Of a stretch of DNA of 64,000 nt, positions 38,762 to 48,467 are shown one piece after another (position 1 is the first letter of the stretch; every line of letters starts with the position of its first letter). Below the pieces are notes generated by a model. It saw only the letters and a program-made list of their open reading frames with translations, was not told the DNA's origin and did not search any database. The position numbers and the translations under genes are program-made. This stretch comes from Acidiphilium acidophilum (lineage in GTDB: Bacteria > Pseudomonadota > Alphaproteobacteria > Acetobacterales > Acetobacteraceae): positions 2,277,501 through 2,341,500 of the forward strand of contig NZ_JAWXYB010000018.1 in the NCBI RefSeq assembly GCF_033842475.1, written 5' to 3'.

Positions 38762-39790
38762 TCAGGCGCGGCTCGAAAAATCGATCACCGCGACGAAGCC
38801 GGTTTCGGTGCCGAAGCCGAGGCGCGCGCCATCCGTGCTCCAGGCCAGGGCGGAGATGGGGCCGTGGCCGGCGGCGGCGACCGGCAGGATGCGTTCGTGC
38901 GCGATATCCGCGACCACGACCATGCCATCGCCATAGCCGGCGGCGACGACGTCGTTCTGCGGGTGGCAGGCGATGCGTTTGACCAGGGAGGCGGACGCGG
39001 CGAGTTCGAGCGGGGCCTTGCCCATCGGGCCGCCGCCGAAGAACGGCCAGAGGATGATGGCCTCCGCCCCGGCGCTGGCCAGCCATTTTCCCGAACGGGT
39101 GAAGCCGAGGGATTCCGGTTTGCTCGGGTAGCCGCTCATCCGCATGTGCTGGCCGTCGGGCAGTTTCCAGCCGTGCAGGGCGTTTTCCTGCATTGCGGTC
39201 ACGATGGCGTCGAGATCGGGGTGGAGGGCGACGCCGATATGGCTGCCCTTCCATTCCAGCACCTGCGGCTTGGCGTTTTCCGAACGGACGAACCAGAGCG
39301 AGGCACCGTTGTAATGCGAGGCGGCGATACGGCGGCCCTTCGCGTCGAAGGCGAGGCCGGAGACGGTGGAGGGATGCGCGAGGGTGCGCAGCGTGGTGCC
39401 TGCGGCATCGAGCAGATGGACATTTCGCCCGATCGCGGCGGCGCGGAGCGGGGCTTTGCGATCGGGCACGCTCGCGACGTGCTCGACCCATTTCATGCCG
39501 TAGCTGGCGAGGCTGACGGGACCGCTCGCGGGGTCGATGCGGCGGAGATGCCCGTCATCGCCGCCGGTCAGGAAGCCGGTGAGGTCGATATCCGGCGCGA
39601 GGGCGAGCACGACGCCGTCATGGATCGGGTGCTCGTGCCAGACCCCCGCTGCGAGGTCGCGCAGGGCAACGCGGCCATCGCCCAGAGCGACGGCGAAATG
39701 GGTGCCGGCGCGGTTGAAACAGGCGGCGGTGACGTGAGCCTCGAACTCATGGGTGGCGCCGCGCTTTTCGAGGAGTTCGTTGGGGTTCAT
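38762..39790 (-). CDS. WD40-repeat protein
   Basis: A 342-residue predicted beta-propeller. Several blades show the [GA]H...[WF]D-like spacing, for example HVTAACFNRAGTHFAVALGD, LAFDAKGRRIAASHYNG and LAWSTDGARLGFGTETG. No enzyme motif or signal peptide. It follows the COG0523 GTPase on the same strand after a 172-bp gap with two A/T hairpins. I associate such WD40 genes with COG0523 GTPases in alphaproteobacteria; a metal-related scaffold role is only inferred. Confidence 0.85.
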   Translation of the reverse strand: MNPNELLEKRGATHEFEAHVTAACFNRAGTHFAVALGDGRVALRDLAAGVWHEHPIHDGVVLALAPDIDLTGFLTGGDDGHLRRIDPASGPVSLASYGMKWVEHVASVPDRKAPLRAAAIGRNVHLLDAAGTTLRTLAHPSTVSGLAFDAKGRRIAASHYNGASLWFVRSENAKPQVLEWKGSHIGVALHPDLDAIVTAMQENALHGWKLPDGQHMRMSGYPSKPESLGFTRSGKWLASAGAEAIILWPFFGGGPMGKAPLELAASASLVKRIACHPQNDVVAAGYGDGMVVVADIAHERILPVAAAGHGPISALAWSTDGARLGFGTETGFVAVIDFSSRA

Positions 39791-39823
39791 GCGGGACAGG
39801 ATGAGTTGGGGGAAAAAGAGAAG

Positions 39824-39847
39824 GCTTCTTTTTTGTAAAAAAGAAGC
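39824..39847. repeat. A/T-rich perfect hairpin
   Basis: Perfect 11-bp inverted repeat (GCTTCTTTTTT, 2-nt loop, AAAAAAGAAGC) just downstream of the COG0523 gene and upstream of the WD40 gene. It resembles a second hairpin 80 bp away and could act as a terminator in either direction because both flanks carry A/T runs. Confidence 0.7.
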
Positions 39848-39916
39848 AAAAAACTTTTATTCATCTGGGTCACGGGCGGTTTCACCTGCGAGGACCAAAT
39901 TAAAGGAAGTTTTTTT

Positions 39917-39942
39917 ACTTCTTTTTTTCCAAAAAAAGAAGT
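39917..39942. repeat. Second A/T-rich perfect hairpin
   Basis: Perfect 12-bp inverted repeat (ACTTCTTTTTTT, CC loop, AAAAAAAGAAGT) 20 bp after the COG0523 stop. The core CTTCTTTTTT...AAAAAAGAAG is shared with the hairpin at 39824-39847, so both belong to one repeat family. Likely transcription terminators, or remnants of a small dispersed repeat. Confidence 0.7.
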
Positions 39943-39962
39943 ACTTGCTTGCCTCATCTTGC

Positions 39963-40973
39963 TCACGCCGCCACGCAGCTTTCAAACCCGCGCCGCAGTT
40001 GCGGCCGGTTGAGGTCGCGGCCGATGAACACGATGCGGCTTTCGCGGTCTTCGCCGGGTTTCCAGGGGCGGATGTAATCGCCGTCGGCCATCATGTGGAC
40101 GGCCTGGAAGGCGAAGCGGCGGGATTCGCCGGCGAAATCGAGGATGCCTTTGGTGCGCAGGATGTCCTGGCCTTTGGTGGCCAGGATGCCGCCGATCCAG
40201 GCGTTGAATTTTTCGGCATCTAGGGGGGTTTTGAGGGCGAGGCTGATGCTGGTCATGTGTTCGTCATGGGTGTGGGCGTCGTCGTCGAGAAAATCGGGGG
40301 TGGATTCCAGCACGCGGTCGAGGCTGAAGGCGTTGATGCCGAGGAGTTTGTCGGCTTCGATGTCGGCTTTGGTGGCGTGGTGGATCTCGGCGTAACGGTT
40401 GATGCTGCGGATCTGGGCTTCGACCGCGGCGAGTTCGTCCGGGGTGACGAGGTCGAGTTTGTTGAGGACGATGACATCGGCGAAGGCGATCTGGTCGGTG
40501 GCTTCGTGACTGTCACGCAGGCGGGCGGGCAGGTTTTTGGCATCGACCACGGTGACGATGGCATCGAGCCGGGTTTTCGATTTGACGTCCTCATCGACGA
40601 AGAAGGTCTGGGCGACCGGGGCGGGGTTGGCGAGGCCGGTGGTCTCGACGATGATGCCGTCGAATGTGCCGCGCCGCTTCATCAGCCCGTTGATGATGCG
40701 GATGAGGTCGCCGCGCACGGTGCAGCAGATGCAGCCGTTGTTCATTTCGAAGACTTCCTCGTCGGTATCGACCACGAGGTCGTTATCGACGCCGCGTTCG
40801 CCGAATTCGTTGATCACGACGGCGTAGCGCTTGCCGTGATGTTCGGTGAGGATGCGGTTGAGCAGCGTGGTCTTGCCGGCACCGAGGAAGCCGGTGAGGA
40901 CGGTGACCGGGACGAGGTGGGAGGCTGCGGAGGGCACTGCGTTGGGCGCGAGGTTGGGCGCGATATCGGTCAT
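39963..40973 (-). CDS. COG0523-family (CobW-like) metal-chaperone GTPase
   Basis: A 336-residue G3E GTPase. The P-loop is [14 protein letters not shown], the family metal site CxCC appears in [13 protein letters not shown], then [11 protein letters not shown] (Walker B) and VLNKLDLV (NKxD). A histidine-rich [10 protein letters not shown] stretch (about 230) may bind zinc. The C-terminal CobW domain ends near the stop. It probably delivers a metal such as zinc to a client protein. Its ATG overlaps the stop of the O-antigen-ligase-like gene (ATGA at 40970). Confidence 0.93.
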   Translation of the reverse strand: MTDIAPNLAPNAVPSAASHLVPVTVLTGFLGAGKTTLLNRILTEHHGKRYAVVINEFGERGVDNDLVVDTDEEVFEMNNGCICCTVRGDLIRIINGLMKRRGTFDGIIVETTGLANPAPVAQTFFVDEDVKSKTRLDAIVTVVDAKNLPARLRDSHEATDQIAFADVIVLNKLDLVTPDELAAVEAQIRSINRYAEIHHATKADIEADKLLGINAFSLDRVLESTPDFLDDDAHTHDEHMTSISLALKTPLDAEKFNAWIGGILATKGQDILRTKGILDFAGESRRFAFQAVHMMADGDYIRPWKPGEDRESRIVFIGRDLNRPQLRRGFESCVAA

Positions 40974-42283
40974 GGGGGCGCTCCTGTCAGGATGAGGGCT
41001 TGGTTCGGGTGCTGATATAGGGATTGCGGCTCGGGCGGGCCAGATTGGAGCCGTGCGGGGTCGAAAGCGAGGCCGAGGCCGAGCATGACGAAGAGCCAGC
41101 CGGCCATTGGCAGGACCGCGAAATTATCGGTCGAGGCGAGCGGCCAGGCATAGGTGAGGACGCCGATGAAGGCCCCGAGTTTCATGGGTTGGCGGAGCAT
41201 GCCGCGCGCGAGGGTGAGGAGCCAGGCGAGGTTGAGGGCGGCGAACAGGACGAGACCGCCCAATCCAGCATCGATCGCGGCCTGGAGGTAGAAATTATGC
41301 GGGTGGATGTTGCAGGCGCCGCGAGCGAGGTTGGTCGGGCCGATGCCCATCGCCGGGAGCCCGGCGTCGAATTTCGGCTCGGGGCAGAAATAGAGGAAGC
41401 CGTTGAAGCCGTAGCCGTGCCAGGGCGAATGTTCGATCATGACGGTGGCGCGGGTGTAGAGTTCGCCATAGGGGCTTTTGGCGAAATGGCGGATCTGGAT
41501 GCTGGTTTCACCAACCAGCTTGTCGAAGCTCGGCGGGGAGACGATTTTGAGGGCCGGGATTGCCAGGATGACCAGAATGCCGAGTGCAATGGCGGGAAGT
41601 CGCACCGGGCGGAATGCGAGGGCGGTGACGGCGAGGCCGAGGCCGGCGAGCAGGAAGGGCATGCGCTGGCCGATGATCAGGGCGGTGGCGAAGCCGATGA
41701 TCGCAAGGGCGGCGGCGGCGAGTTTGGGGACGGTGCCGCGCCGGGCGATCAGGGCGGCCACGATCGGCAGCGCGGTGAGGAACAGGAGGTGGGTGTAGGG
41801 CGGGCCGGCGCGCGGGGCCCAGAACGGGCCGGTGAGCGAGCCATCGGCCCAGCGATGATCGCCGAAGATGTTGACGCCGAAAGTTTCCTGCTGCCAGCAT
41901 TCGAGCAGAATCCAGGCCTCCGACGCTGCGATGACCAGCCAGAACCACCAGCGGTTTCGGGGGGAATCGAGGACGAAGCCGGCCAGTGCGGCAGGCAGCA
42001 GCAGCAGGCGGATCAGGACCGCCGCCTGGGCGAAGGATTTCCAGCCGCCGGGGCCGAGGCCGAGGGCGGGGATCGGCAGGGAGCAGATCATTTCGGCCGC
42101 CCACCACGCGAGCGCGATGAGGAACCAGGGCTGGCGCGCCCAGGCCCAATTGCGGGTGCGGGCGGAGGTGACGAGGAAGGCGATGTCGATGATGGCGATC
42201 GCGAATTCCGCACCCGCCCGCGCGTAGAGCAGGCAGATCGGCAGGATCAGGGCTGCCGCGAGGGCAAGGCGTTTGGCAAGCAT
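40970..42283 (-). CDS. O-antigen ligase/polymerase-like membrane protein
   Basis: A 437-residue protein with about 10-12 membrane spans, belonging to the Wzy/WaaL/O-antigen-ligase group. The conserved long periplasmic loop carries [13 protein letters not shown] and [19 protein letters not shown]; the HPHN motif is characteristic. It probably joins or polymerises surface glycans. It lies between a glycosyltransferase and the COG0523 gene, the latter in a coupled overlap, which is a functionally odd pairing. Confidence 0.88.
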   Translation of the reverse strand: MLAKRLALAAALILPICLLYARAGAEFAIAIIDIAFLVTSARTRNWAWARQPWFLIALAWWAAEMICSLPIPALGLGPGGWKSFAQAAVLIRLLLLPAALAGFVLDSPRNRWWFWLVIAASEAWILLECWQQETFGVNIFGDHRWADGSLTGPFWAPRAGPPYTHLLFLTALPIVAALIARRGTVPKLAAAALAIIGFATALIIGQRMPFLLAGLGLAVTALAFRPVRLPAIALGILVILAIPALKIVSPPSFDKLVGETSIQIRHFAKSPYGELYTRATVMIEHSPWHGYGFNGFLYFCPEPKFDAGLPAMGIGPTNLARGACNIHPHNFYLQAAIDAGLGGLVLFAALNLAWLLTLARGMLRQPMKLGAFIGVLTYAWPLASTDNFAVLPMAGWLFVMLGLGLAFDPARLQSGPPEPQSLYQHPNQALILTGAPP

Positions 42284-42290
42284 GGCGTGG

Positions 42291-43337
42291 TCATACCGGC
42301 GTTTCAGCGTCGCGCAACTCCTGCAGCAGGGCGGCGATGCGGGGTGTGTCGAACTTCAGCGCGCGGGTGCGGCCTGCGGCTGCGAGGTTCGTGCGGCGGG
42401 GTTCATCGCGGGCGAGGCTGGTGATGGCGGCGACGAGGGCGGGGATATCGCCCGGCGGGGTGAGCAGGCCGGCGGAACCGGTCACTTCCGGCAGGCCGCC
42501 GATATTCGAGGCGATCAGGGCCGCGCCGCTCGCCATCGCTTCCAGCGCGGTGAGACCGAACGGTTCCGCCCAGCGTGACGGGACGACCACGATCGCGGCC
42601 TGTGCCATTGCGGTGAGCACATCGGCGTGGGGCCGGTATCCGTCGAACCGCACCCCGGCGGCGGCAGCGGCGTGGCGCATCGCGCTGACATAGGCGGTTT
42701 CCGGGCTCGCGGGGCCGAAGCGGTCGCCGCCGATGATCCGGACCGACCAGCCCGGCAGGGTGGGCAGGGCGATCGCGCAGGCGGCGATGAAATCGGCGAC
42801 GCCCTTGGGTTCGACGATCCGCCCGGCGAACAGGATTTCGGGGCGGCGCGGGAGGGTGGTTTCGGGGAGTTCGGCGAGGGTGAGCGGGTTGGGCAGGATG
42901 GCGAGACGGGTTGTGTCCGCGAGGCTGGCGGCATAGCGATCGCGCAGGAACGCCGAGACGCAGATCACCCGGTGCAGGCGGGCGAGGGTTCGGCGCCTTT
43001 GGCGTGGGGATCGCAGGCCGCGCATGGTTTTGGGATCGTTGTGCAGGACCAGCATGACGCGGGCATCGGGCATCAGCCGCGCGAGGATGAGGGCGAGGCG
43101 CGGTTGCTGGTGGACTTCGATGACCGAGGGGCTTGAGCGGCGCACACAGGCGATGACGCCGAGCGCGTAGCCGAGCGTGCCGCGGGCGCGGACGGGGGCG
43201 TAGGCGATGCCGGAAAAGACTGGGGTGAGGGCCGCGCCGATCACCACGGCATCGGCGGCGAGGGCGAGGCGGCGCACCACCATCGCGATCGCCCCGGCGC
43301 GATCGGGGGCGAAACCTTCACGCGCAGGCAGCACCAT
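42291..43337 (-). CDS. Glycosyltransferase, GT4 family
   Basis: A 348-residue retaining glycosyltransferase. It begins VLPAREGFAPDRAGAIAMVV, has a donor-binding Rossmann half with EILFAGRIVEPKGVADFI, and ends with VPSRWAEPFGLTALEAMASG and the GGLPEVTGSAGLLTPPGD segment, typical of GT4. The frame is open far upstream, but the ATG at 43337 gives the family N-terminus and falls 29 nt after phaC. It works in the same surface-glycan group as the ligase-like gene that starts 7 nt downstream. Confidence 0.88.
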   Translation of the reverse strand: MVLPAREGFAPDRAGAIAMVVRRLALAADAVVIGAALTPVFSGIAYAPVRARGTLGYALGVIACVRRSSPSVIEVHQQPRLALILARLMPDARVMLVLHNDPKTMRGLRSPRQRRRTLARLHRVICVSAFLRDRYAASLADTTRLAILPNPLTLAELPETTLPRRPEILFAGRIVEPKGVADFIAACAIALPTLPGWSVRIIGGDRFGPASPETAYVSAMRHAAAAAGVRFDGYRPHADVLTAMAQAAIVVVPSRWAEPFGLTALEAMASGAALIASNIGGLPEVTGSAGLLTPPGDIPALVAAITSLARDEPRRTNLAAAGRTRALKFDTPRIAALLQELRDAETPV

Positions 43338-43366
43338 CGCGATGCCGCCCCGCCGGTATCCGCCAT

Positions 43367-45190
43367 TCACGCAGAGCGGACTTTGACGTAATCGCCCGGG
43401 GCATCGCCCAGAACCGGCAATTTGCCGTCGCCGGGGATGCGGGGTTTCACGGTGGATCTGCCGCGCGGCTTTTCGTGGCTGGTGATCCAGCGCTGCCAGT
43501 CCGGCCACCAGGACCCGGCGACTTCGGTGGCACCCTCCATCCAGGACTGGGGATCGGGCGGGAGCGCATCGTTCACGAAATGATTGTATTTGCCGCTGGA
43601 GGGCGGGTTGACCACGCCGGCGACGTGGCCGGAGGCGGCGAGGACGAAGCGGTTGGGGCCGGCAAGGATCTGGGTGGCTTTGTAGGTGCTGGCCCAGGGC
43701 GCGATGTGATCTTCGCGGCAGGAGAGGAAATAGGCGGGGATGGTGATCCGGCCCAGATCGACCGGGGTGCCGCCGAGTTCGAGCGCGCAGGGCTCGATCA
43801 GGCGGTTCTGCTGGTACATATTGCGAAGGTAGAATGAGTGCATCGCGGCGGGCATCCGGGTCGAATCCGAATTCCAGTACAGGAGATCGAAGGGGAAACT
43901 GTCGTTGCCGAGGAGGTAGTTGTTGACGACGAACCCCCAGATCAGGTCGTTGGCGCGGAGCATGTTGAAGGTGGTCGCCATGTCCGCGCCATCGAGATAG
44001 CCTTGGCGGTTCATTTTTTCCTCGATCGCGGCGAGTTGTTCCTCGTCGATGAAGACGCCGAGTTCGCCGACATCCGCGAAGTCGGTGAGGGTGACGAGGA
44101 AGGTGGCGGCGCGGATGCGGTGATCCTCGCGCGCGGCCATGACCGCGAGGGTCGCGGCGAGGAGCGTGCCGCCGAGGCAATAGCCGATGGCATTGACCTC
44201 GCGCTCGCCGGTTGCGGCTTCGATCGCCTCAAGGGCGGCGAAAACGCCGTCGTTCATATAGTCGGCGAAATCCTTGGCGGCGAGGTGTTCATCGGGGTTG
44301 ACCCAGCTTGCGACGAACACGGTGTGGCCCTGCTCGACCGCCCAGCGGATGAAGCTGTTTTTCGGGCGGAGATCGAGGATGTAGAATTTGTTGATCCATG
44401 GCGGGAAGATCACCAGCGGCGTCCTGAGCACGGATCTGGTGGTGGGGATGTATTGGATGAGTTCCATCAGATCGTTGCGGAACACCACTTTCCCGGGGGT
44501 GACCGCGATATTGCCGCCGACGGTGAAGGCATCCGCGTTGGTCATGCTGATATGCAGCCTCCCCTGCCCGGCTTCGAGGTCGCGCAGCAGGTTGTTGAGG
44601 CCGCGCAGGAGGTTTTCGCCCCCGGTCTCGACGGTTTTCCGGAGCACCTGCGGGTTGGTCAGGGCGAAATTCGAGGGGCTCATCGCGTCGATGAACTGGC
44701 GGGAATAGAAATCGACTTTCTGCGCGGTTTTCGCATCCAGCCCGTCCACGCGCGTGACCACGTCCTGCACGAACCGGGCGGAGAGCAGGTAGCTCTGGCG
44801 GATGAAGTCGAAGACCTCGCTGGTTTTCCAGCCTTCGTCGGCGAAGCGCTTGTCGCGCGGGTCGGGCGGGACCACCGGGCTGGTCTCGATGCCCATCAGG
44901 CGGCGGGCCGAATGCTGCCAGAGCGTGGTGTAATCCTGCCAGAAGCCCATCTGGGCCTCGATCAGCCTCGCCGGGTTGGCGGCGAGGCGGGCGGCCATTT
45001 CCATGAAGGCGCTGCCGATGTTGAGCGGGTCGAACACCGGGCTGTCCGGGGCGGGGTTGGCGGATTGGCGCTGGAGCCATTCGCCGACGAGCCGCTGCGC
45101 ACGGGTGCCGATATCGGCCATGGTGCGGGCATAGACCGCGGGATCGGGCCGCTCGGGCCGCGTGGGGTCACGATTTTCCTGATCGGCCAT
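43367..45190 (-). CDS. phaC: Class I polyhydroxyalkanoate synthase
   Basis: Polymerises 3-hydroxyacyl-CoA into storage polyester. The 607-residue protein has the lipase-like box with catalytic Cys in NAIGYCLGGTLL, Asp in SCREDHIAPW and His in LAASGHVAGVVNPP. Also present are FPPWINKFYILDL and GFVVNNYLLG. The frame is open to 45388 but the ATG at 45190 has AGGAGT upstream and gives a normal start. No phaA, phaB or phasin gene is adjacent. Confidence 0.96.
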   Translation of the reverse strand: MADQENRDPTRPERPDPAVYARTMADIGTRAQRLVGEWLQRQSANPAPDSPVFDPLNIGSAFMEMAARLAANPARLIEAQMGFWQDYTTLWQHSARRLMGIETSPVVPPDPRDKRFADEGWKTSEVFDFIRQSYLLSARFVQDVVTRVDGLDAKTAQKVDFYSRQFIDAMSPSNFALTNPQVLRKTVETGGENLLRGLNNLLRDLEAGQGRLHISMTNADAFTVGGNIAVTPGKVVFRNDLMELIQYIPTTRSVLRTPLVIFPPWINKFYILDLRPKNSFIRWAVEQGHTVFVASWVNPDEHLAAKDFADYMNDGVFAALEAIEAATGEREVNAIGYCLGGTLLAATLAVMAAREDHRIRAATFLVTLTDFADVGELGVFIDEEQLAAIEEKMNRQGYLDGADMATTFNMLRANDLIWGFVVNNYLLGNDSFPFDLLYWNSDSTRMPAAMHSFYLRNMYQQNRLIEPCALELGGTPVDLGRITIPAYFLSCREDHIAPWASTYKATQILAGPNRFVLAASGHVAGVVNPPSSGKYNHFVNDALPPDPQSWMEGATEVAGSWWPDWQRWITSHEKPRGRSTVKPRIPGDGKLPVLGDAPGDYVKVRSA

Positions 45191-45253
45191 GGACACTCCT
45201 TCCGGCTCCGTGATCCAGGCGCTAGAGAGGAGCCGGACGGACGAGGAGCCGAT

Positions 45254-45904
45254 GTGATCTATAGCGAAGTTTTGCCCAAGGCTGAAATGCGCGCCCGGTA
45301 TCGCCGTCTGGCGCTGCGGATGGCGCCGATGCTGGCCCTGCTGGCGAGTTCGGGGTGTGCGACGATCAACCCGATCAAGGCGTTCCACGAGTACGAGGGC
45401 GGGGCGATCAGCAAGAATCCGCCGCCGCCGCCGGGGTTGAACCGGCCGTCACCCAACCTCGCCTCGGTGCCGCCGAAGCCCAAGCCGATTGCGCCGGAAC
45501 TTCAGCGCAGCATCCGCGCCCAGCTTGAGGCGGCCAATCACAGGCAGAATGCGTTGGCTGCGCCTGCGGGCGGCGTGGCGCCGAAGCCGAAGCCTGTGGC
45601 GGTGCCGCTGGTCGAGCAGCCGCCCGTGCCGGTTGCCTTCGTGCCGGGGCGGGCGATTGTTTCGCGGCACGATCGGGCGGCGCTGGCGGTGCTGGTTGCC
45701 AAGCGGGGGGCGTTGCCGATCGCCGCGATCGGTTTCGCGCCGGTGCGGACAGCGGCGGGGCTGCATCTCGCGCTGAGGCGGGCCACCGCGATCGCGAATA
45801 CCCTCACCGTGCTGGGGGTACCGGCTTCGGCCATCCGCATCGAGGCGCTCGCCATGGGTCGCGGAGGGGCGGCACAACTGCTATACGGCGAGACAACGAA
45901 ATAA
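45254..45904 (+). CDS. Putative lipoprotein with partial OmpA-like C-terminus
   Basis: A 216-residue exported protein starting with GTG at 45254 (GAGGAG 5 nt upstream). A charged start, hydrophobic stretch and lipobox LASSGC (about residue 36) are followed by a Pro-rich spacer and a C-terminal region with RATAIANTLTVLGVPASAIR resembling the end of an OmpA domain. It is divergent from phaC. A cell-envelope role is likely; I do not recognise the family. Confidence 0.78.
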   Translation: MIYSEVLPKAEMRARYRRLALRMAPMLALLASSGCATINPIKAFHEYEGGAISKNPPPPPGLNRPSPNLASVPPKPKPIAPELQRSIRAQLEAANHRQNALAAPAGGVAPKPKPVAVPLVEQPPVPVAFVPGRAIVSRHDRAALAVLVAKRGALPIAAIGFAPVRTAAGLHLALRRATAIANTLTVLGVPASAIRIEALAMGRGGAAQLLYGETTK

Positions 45905-45945
45905 ACTTTCAACTCCAGCCGCGCCCGCCCGCATCAGGACCGACC

Positions 45946-47157
45946 ATGACCGAGGAATTTCACCGTATTCGCCGCCTGCCGCCCTATGTGTTCGCGGAGG
46001 TCAATCAGGCCAAGGCGGCGGCGCGCAACCGGCGCGAAGACATCATCGATCTCGGCATGGGCAACCCTGACAGCGCGACGCCGCCGCATATCGTTGCGAA
46101 GCTGATCGAAACCGTCGCCGATCCGCGCAGCCACCGTTATTCGACCAGCAAGGGCATTCCCGGTCTGCGCCGCGCTCTGGCCGGGTATTACGACCGCCGG
46201 TTCGGCGTGAAGCTGAACCCCGATACCGAGGTGATCGCCACCCTGGGCTCGAAGGAGGGTCTGGCCAATCTGGCCAACGCCATCACCTCGCCGGGCGATA
46301 CGATTCTGGTGCCGAACCCGTCCTACCCGATCCATCAGTTCGGCTTCATCATTGCCGGGGCCTCGGTGCGCTCGGTGCCGGCGACGCCGGATGAGACCAT
46401 GCTCCATGCGCTGGAGCGGGCGGTGAAGCATTCGGTGCCGAAACCGACCGCGCTGATCGTGAATTTTCCGTCCAACCCCACCGCCTATCTCGCGACGCTC
46501 GATTTCTACAAGGATATCGTGGCCTTCGCGCGCAAGCACGAGATCTTTATCCTGTCCGATCTTGCCTATGCCGAGATCTATTTCGAGGGCGAGCCGCCGC
46601 CCTCGGTGTTGCAGATCGACGGGGCGAAGGAGTTCACGGTAGAATTCACCTCTATGTCGAAGACCTATTCGATGCCGGGCTGGCGGATGGGGTTTGCGGC
46701 GGGCAATCCGCGCCTGATTTCCGCGCTGGCACGGATGAAATCCTATCTTGATTACGGGGCGTTCACCCCAATTCAGGTGGCGGCGACGGCGGCGTTGAAC
46801 GGACCGCAGGATTGCGTCGATCAGATGCGCGTTCTGTACAAGGAGCGGCGGGACGTTCTCATCAAGGGTCTTGCGCAGGCCGGGTGGGACGTGCCGAGCC
46901 CGGCGGGGTCGATGTTCGCCTGGGCGCCGATTCCGGCGCGCTATGCTCATCTCGGTTCGGTCGATTTTTCGAAACTGCTGCTGGAACGCGCCAAGGTCGC
47001 GGTGGCACCGGGGATCGGGTTCGGCGAGCATGGCGATGGTCATGTACGGATCGCACTGGTCGAGAACACGCATCGGCTGCGGCAGGCGGTGCGCAATATT
47101 CGCGGGTTCATGGCGCCGGGCAACATCGATGCCGCCGCGGAGCCCGAGACGGTATGA
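45946..47157 (+). CDS. PLP-dependent aminotransferase (AlaC/LL-DAP-type, fold type I)
   Basis: A 403-residue class I aminotransferase. Segments: IIDLGMGNPDSATPPHIV, RYSTSKGIPGLRRALAGYY, NFPSNPTA, the PLP lysine in SMSKTYSMPGWRMG (about 239) and VAVAPGIGFGEHGDGHVRIA. This form is usually annotated as alanine or LL-diaminopimelate aminotransferase and often precedes homoserine dehydrogenase. The stop overlaps the next ATG (ATGA at 47154). Substrate choice between alanine/glutamate pairs is not certain. Confidence 0.9.
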   Translation: MTEEFHRIRRLPPYVFAEVNQAKAAARNRREDIIDLGMGNPDSATPPHIVAKLIETVADPRSHRYSTSKGIPGLRRALAGYYDRRFGVKLNPDTEVIATLGSKEGLANLANAITSPGDTILVPNPSYPIHQFGFIIAGASVRSVPATPDETMLHALERAVKHSVPKPTALIVNFPSNPTAYLATLDFYKDIVAFARKHEIFILSDLAYAEIYFEGEPPPSVLQIDGAKEFTVEFTSMSKTYSMPGWRMGFAAGNPRLISALARMKSYLDYGAFTPIQVAATAALNGPQDCVDQMRVLYKERRDVLIKGLAQAGWDVPSPAGSMFAWAPIPARYAHLGSVDFSKLLLERAKVAVAPGIGFGEHGDGHVRIALVENTHRLRQAVRNIRGFMAPGNIDAAAEPETV

Positions 47158-48437
47158 AGGATGGGCTGTCGGTCGGAATCGCCGGTCTCGGGACGGTCGG
47201 GGCCGGGGTGCTGCGCCTGTTGCGCGACAATGCGGATCTGATCGCGGCACGCGCGGGCTGCAGGATTACAGTGGTTGCCGTGGCGGCGCGGGACCGGGCG
47301 CGGGACCGGGGTGTTTCGCTCGACGGGTTGCGCTGGCACGACGATGCGGTGGCGCTGGCGGCGGATGCTGCGGTTGATGTCGTTGTCGAGTTGATCGGCG
47401 GGTCGGACGGGACGGCACACGAACTGGTGATGGCGGCGCTGGAGGCGGGCAAGCCGGTGGTGACCGCGAACAAGGCGCTGATTGCGGTGCGCGGGGATGA
47501 GATCACCGCGCGGGAGGGGGCATCGGTGCGGTTCGAGGCCGCCGTGGCGGGCGGGATTCCGGTGATCAAGGCGCTGCGCGAAGGGCTGGCGGCCAACCGG
47601 ATCGGCGGCATCGCCGGGATTTTCAATGGAACCTGCAACTATATTCTGAGCCGGATGCAGGCCGAGCGGCTCGATTTTGCGACCGTGCTGGCGGATGCGC
47701 AGGCGCAGGGCTACGCCGAGGCTGATCCGTCCTTCGATATTGACGGGATCGACACCGCCCATAAGCTCGCAATTCTCGCGGCGATCGCGTTTGGCCGGCC
47801 GGTGGCGTTCGGTTCCGTTCATGTCGAGGGCATCCGGGGGATCAGCGCGCTGGATATCGGGTTTGCCGCCGAACTCGGCTACCGGATCAAGCTGCTCGGC
47901 ATTGCGCGGGCAACCGAAGCGGGGGTCGAGACGCGGGTGCATCCCGCGATGGTGCCGCTGGCATCGCCGCTGGCGCGGGTCGATGGCGTGCATAACGCAG
48001 TGGTGATCGATGCCGATCCGGTCGGGCAGGTGGTGTTGCAGGGGCGCGGTGCCGGTGCCGGACCTACGGCGTCTGCCGTGGTTGCCGATCTGATCGATCT
48101 GGCGCGGGGGCGCGCGGCCCCGATGCTGGGCGTGCCGCATGAGGCGCGCGTGGCCGCGCCGTCGGTGCCGATGTGGGCCCATCGCGGGGCCTATTTCCTG
48201 CGGCTGATGGTGGTGGACGAACCGGGCGTGATCGCCGATGTCACCGCCGTGCTGCGCGATTATGGAATTTCACTGGAGTCGATGCTCCAGCATGGCCGCA
48301 GCCCCGGCGATGCGGTGGCGGTGGTGATGGTGACGCATGAGACCGGCGAGGCGGCGATGACCGCCGCTCTCGCCCGGCTCGCGACCCTCCCCGCCGTGCA
48401 GGAACCGCCTGCGCTGATCCGTATCGAGATCGCTTGA
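47154..48437 (+). CDS. hom: Homoserine dehydrogenase
   Basis: Reduces aspartate semialdehyde to homoserine for threonine and methionine synthesis. The 427-residue protein has the dinucleotide motif GIAGLGTVGAGVL, VVTANKALI, FEAAVAGGIPVIKALREGL, GIFNGTCNYILSRM, GYAEADPSFDIDGID and a C-terminal ACT domain (about 350-427, LMVVDEPGVIADVTAVL) for feedback control. The start overlaps the aminotransferase stop (ATGA). Confidence 0.96.
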   Translation: MKDGLSVGIAGLGTVGAGVLRLLRDNADLIAARAGCRITVVAVAARDRARDRGVSLDGLRWHDDAVALAADAAVDVVVELIGGSDGTAHELVMAALEAGKPVVTANKALIAVRGDEITAREGASVRFEAAVAGGIPVIKALREGLAANRIGGIAGIFNGTCNYILSRMQAERLDFATVLADAQAQGYAEADPSFDIDGIDTAHKLAILAAIAFGRPVAFGSVHVEGIRGISALDIGFAAELGYRIKLLGIARATEAGVETRVHPAMVPLASPLARVDGVHNAVVIDADPVGQVVLQGRGAGAGPTASAVVADLIDLARGRAAPMLGVPHEARVAAPSVPMWAHRGAYFLRLMVVDEPGVIADVTAVLRDYGISLESMLQHGRSPGDAVAVVMVTHETGEAAMTAALARLATLPAVQEPPALIRIEIA

Positions 48438-48467
48438 CCCAATCATCAACCTGAGGAAACCCCACGC

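Noticed and set aside
43838-45253. Long plus-strand ORF antisense to phaC
   Set aside because: It is a shadow of phaC. Only its last part, from GTG 45254 with a proper RBS, looks like a real gene.
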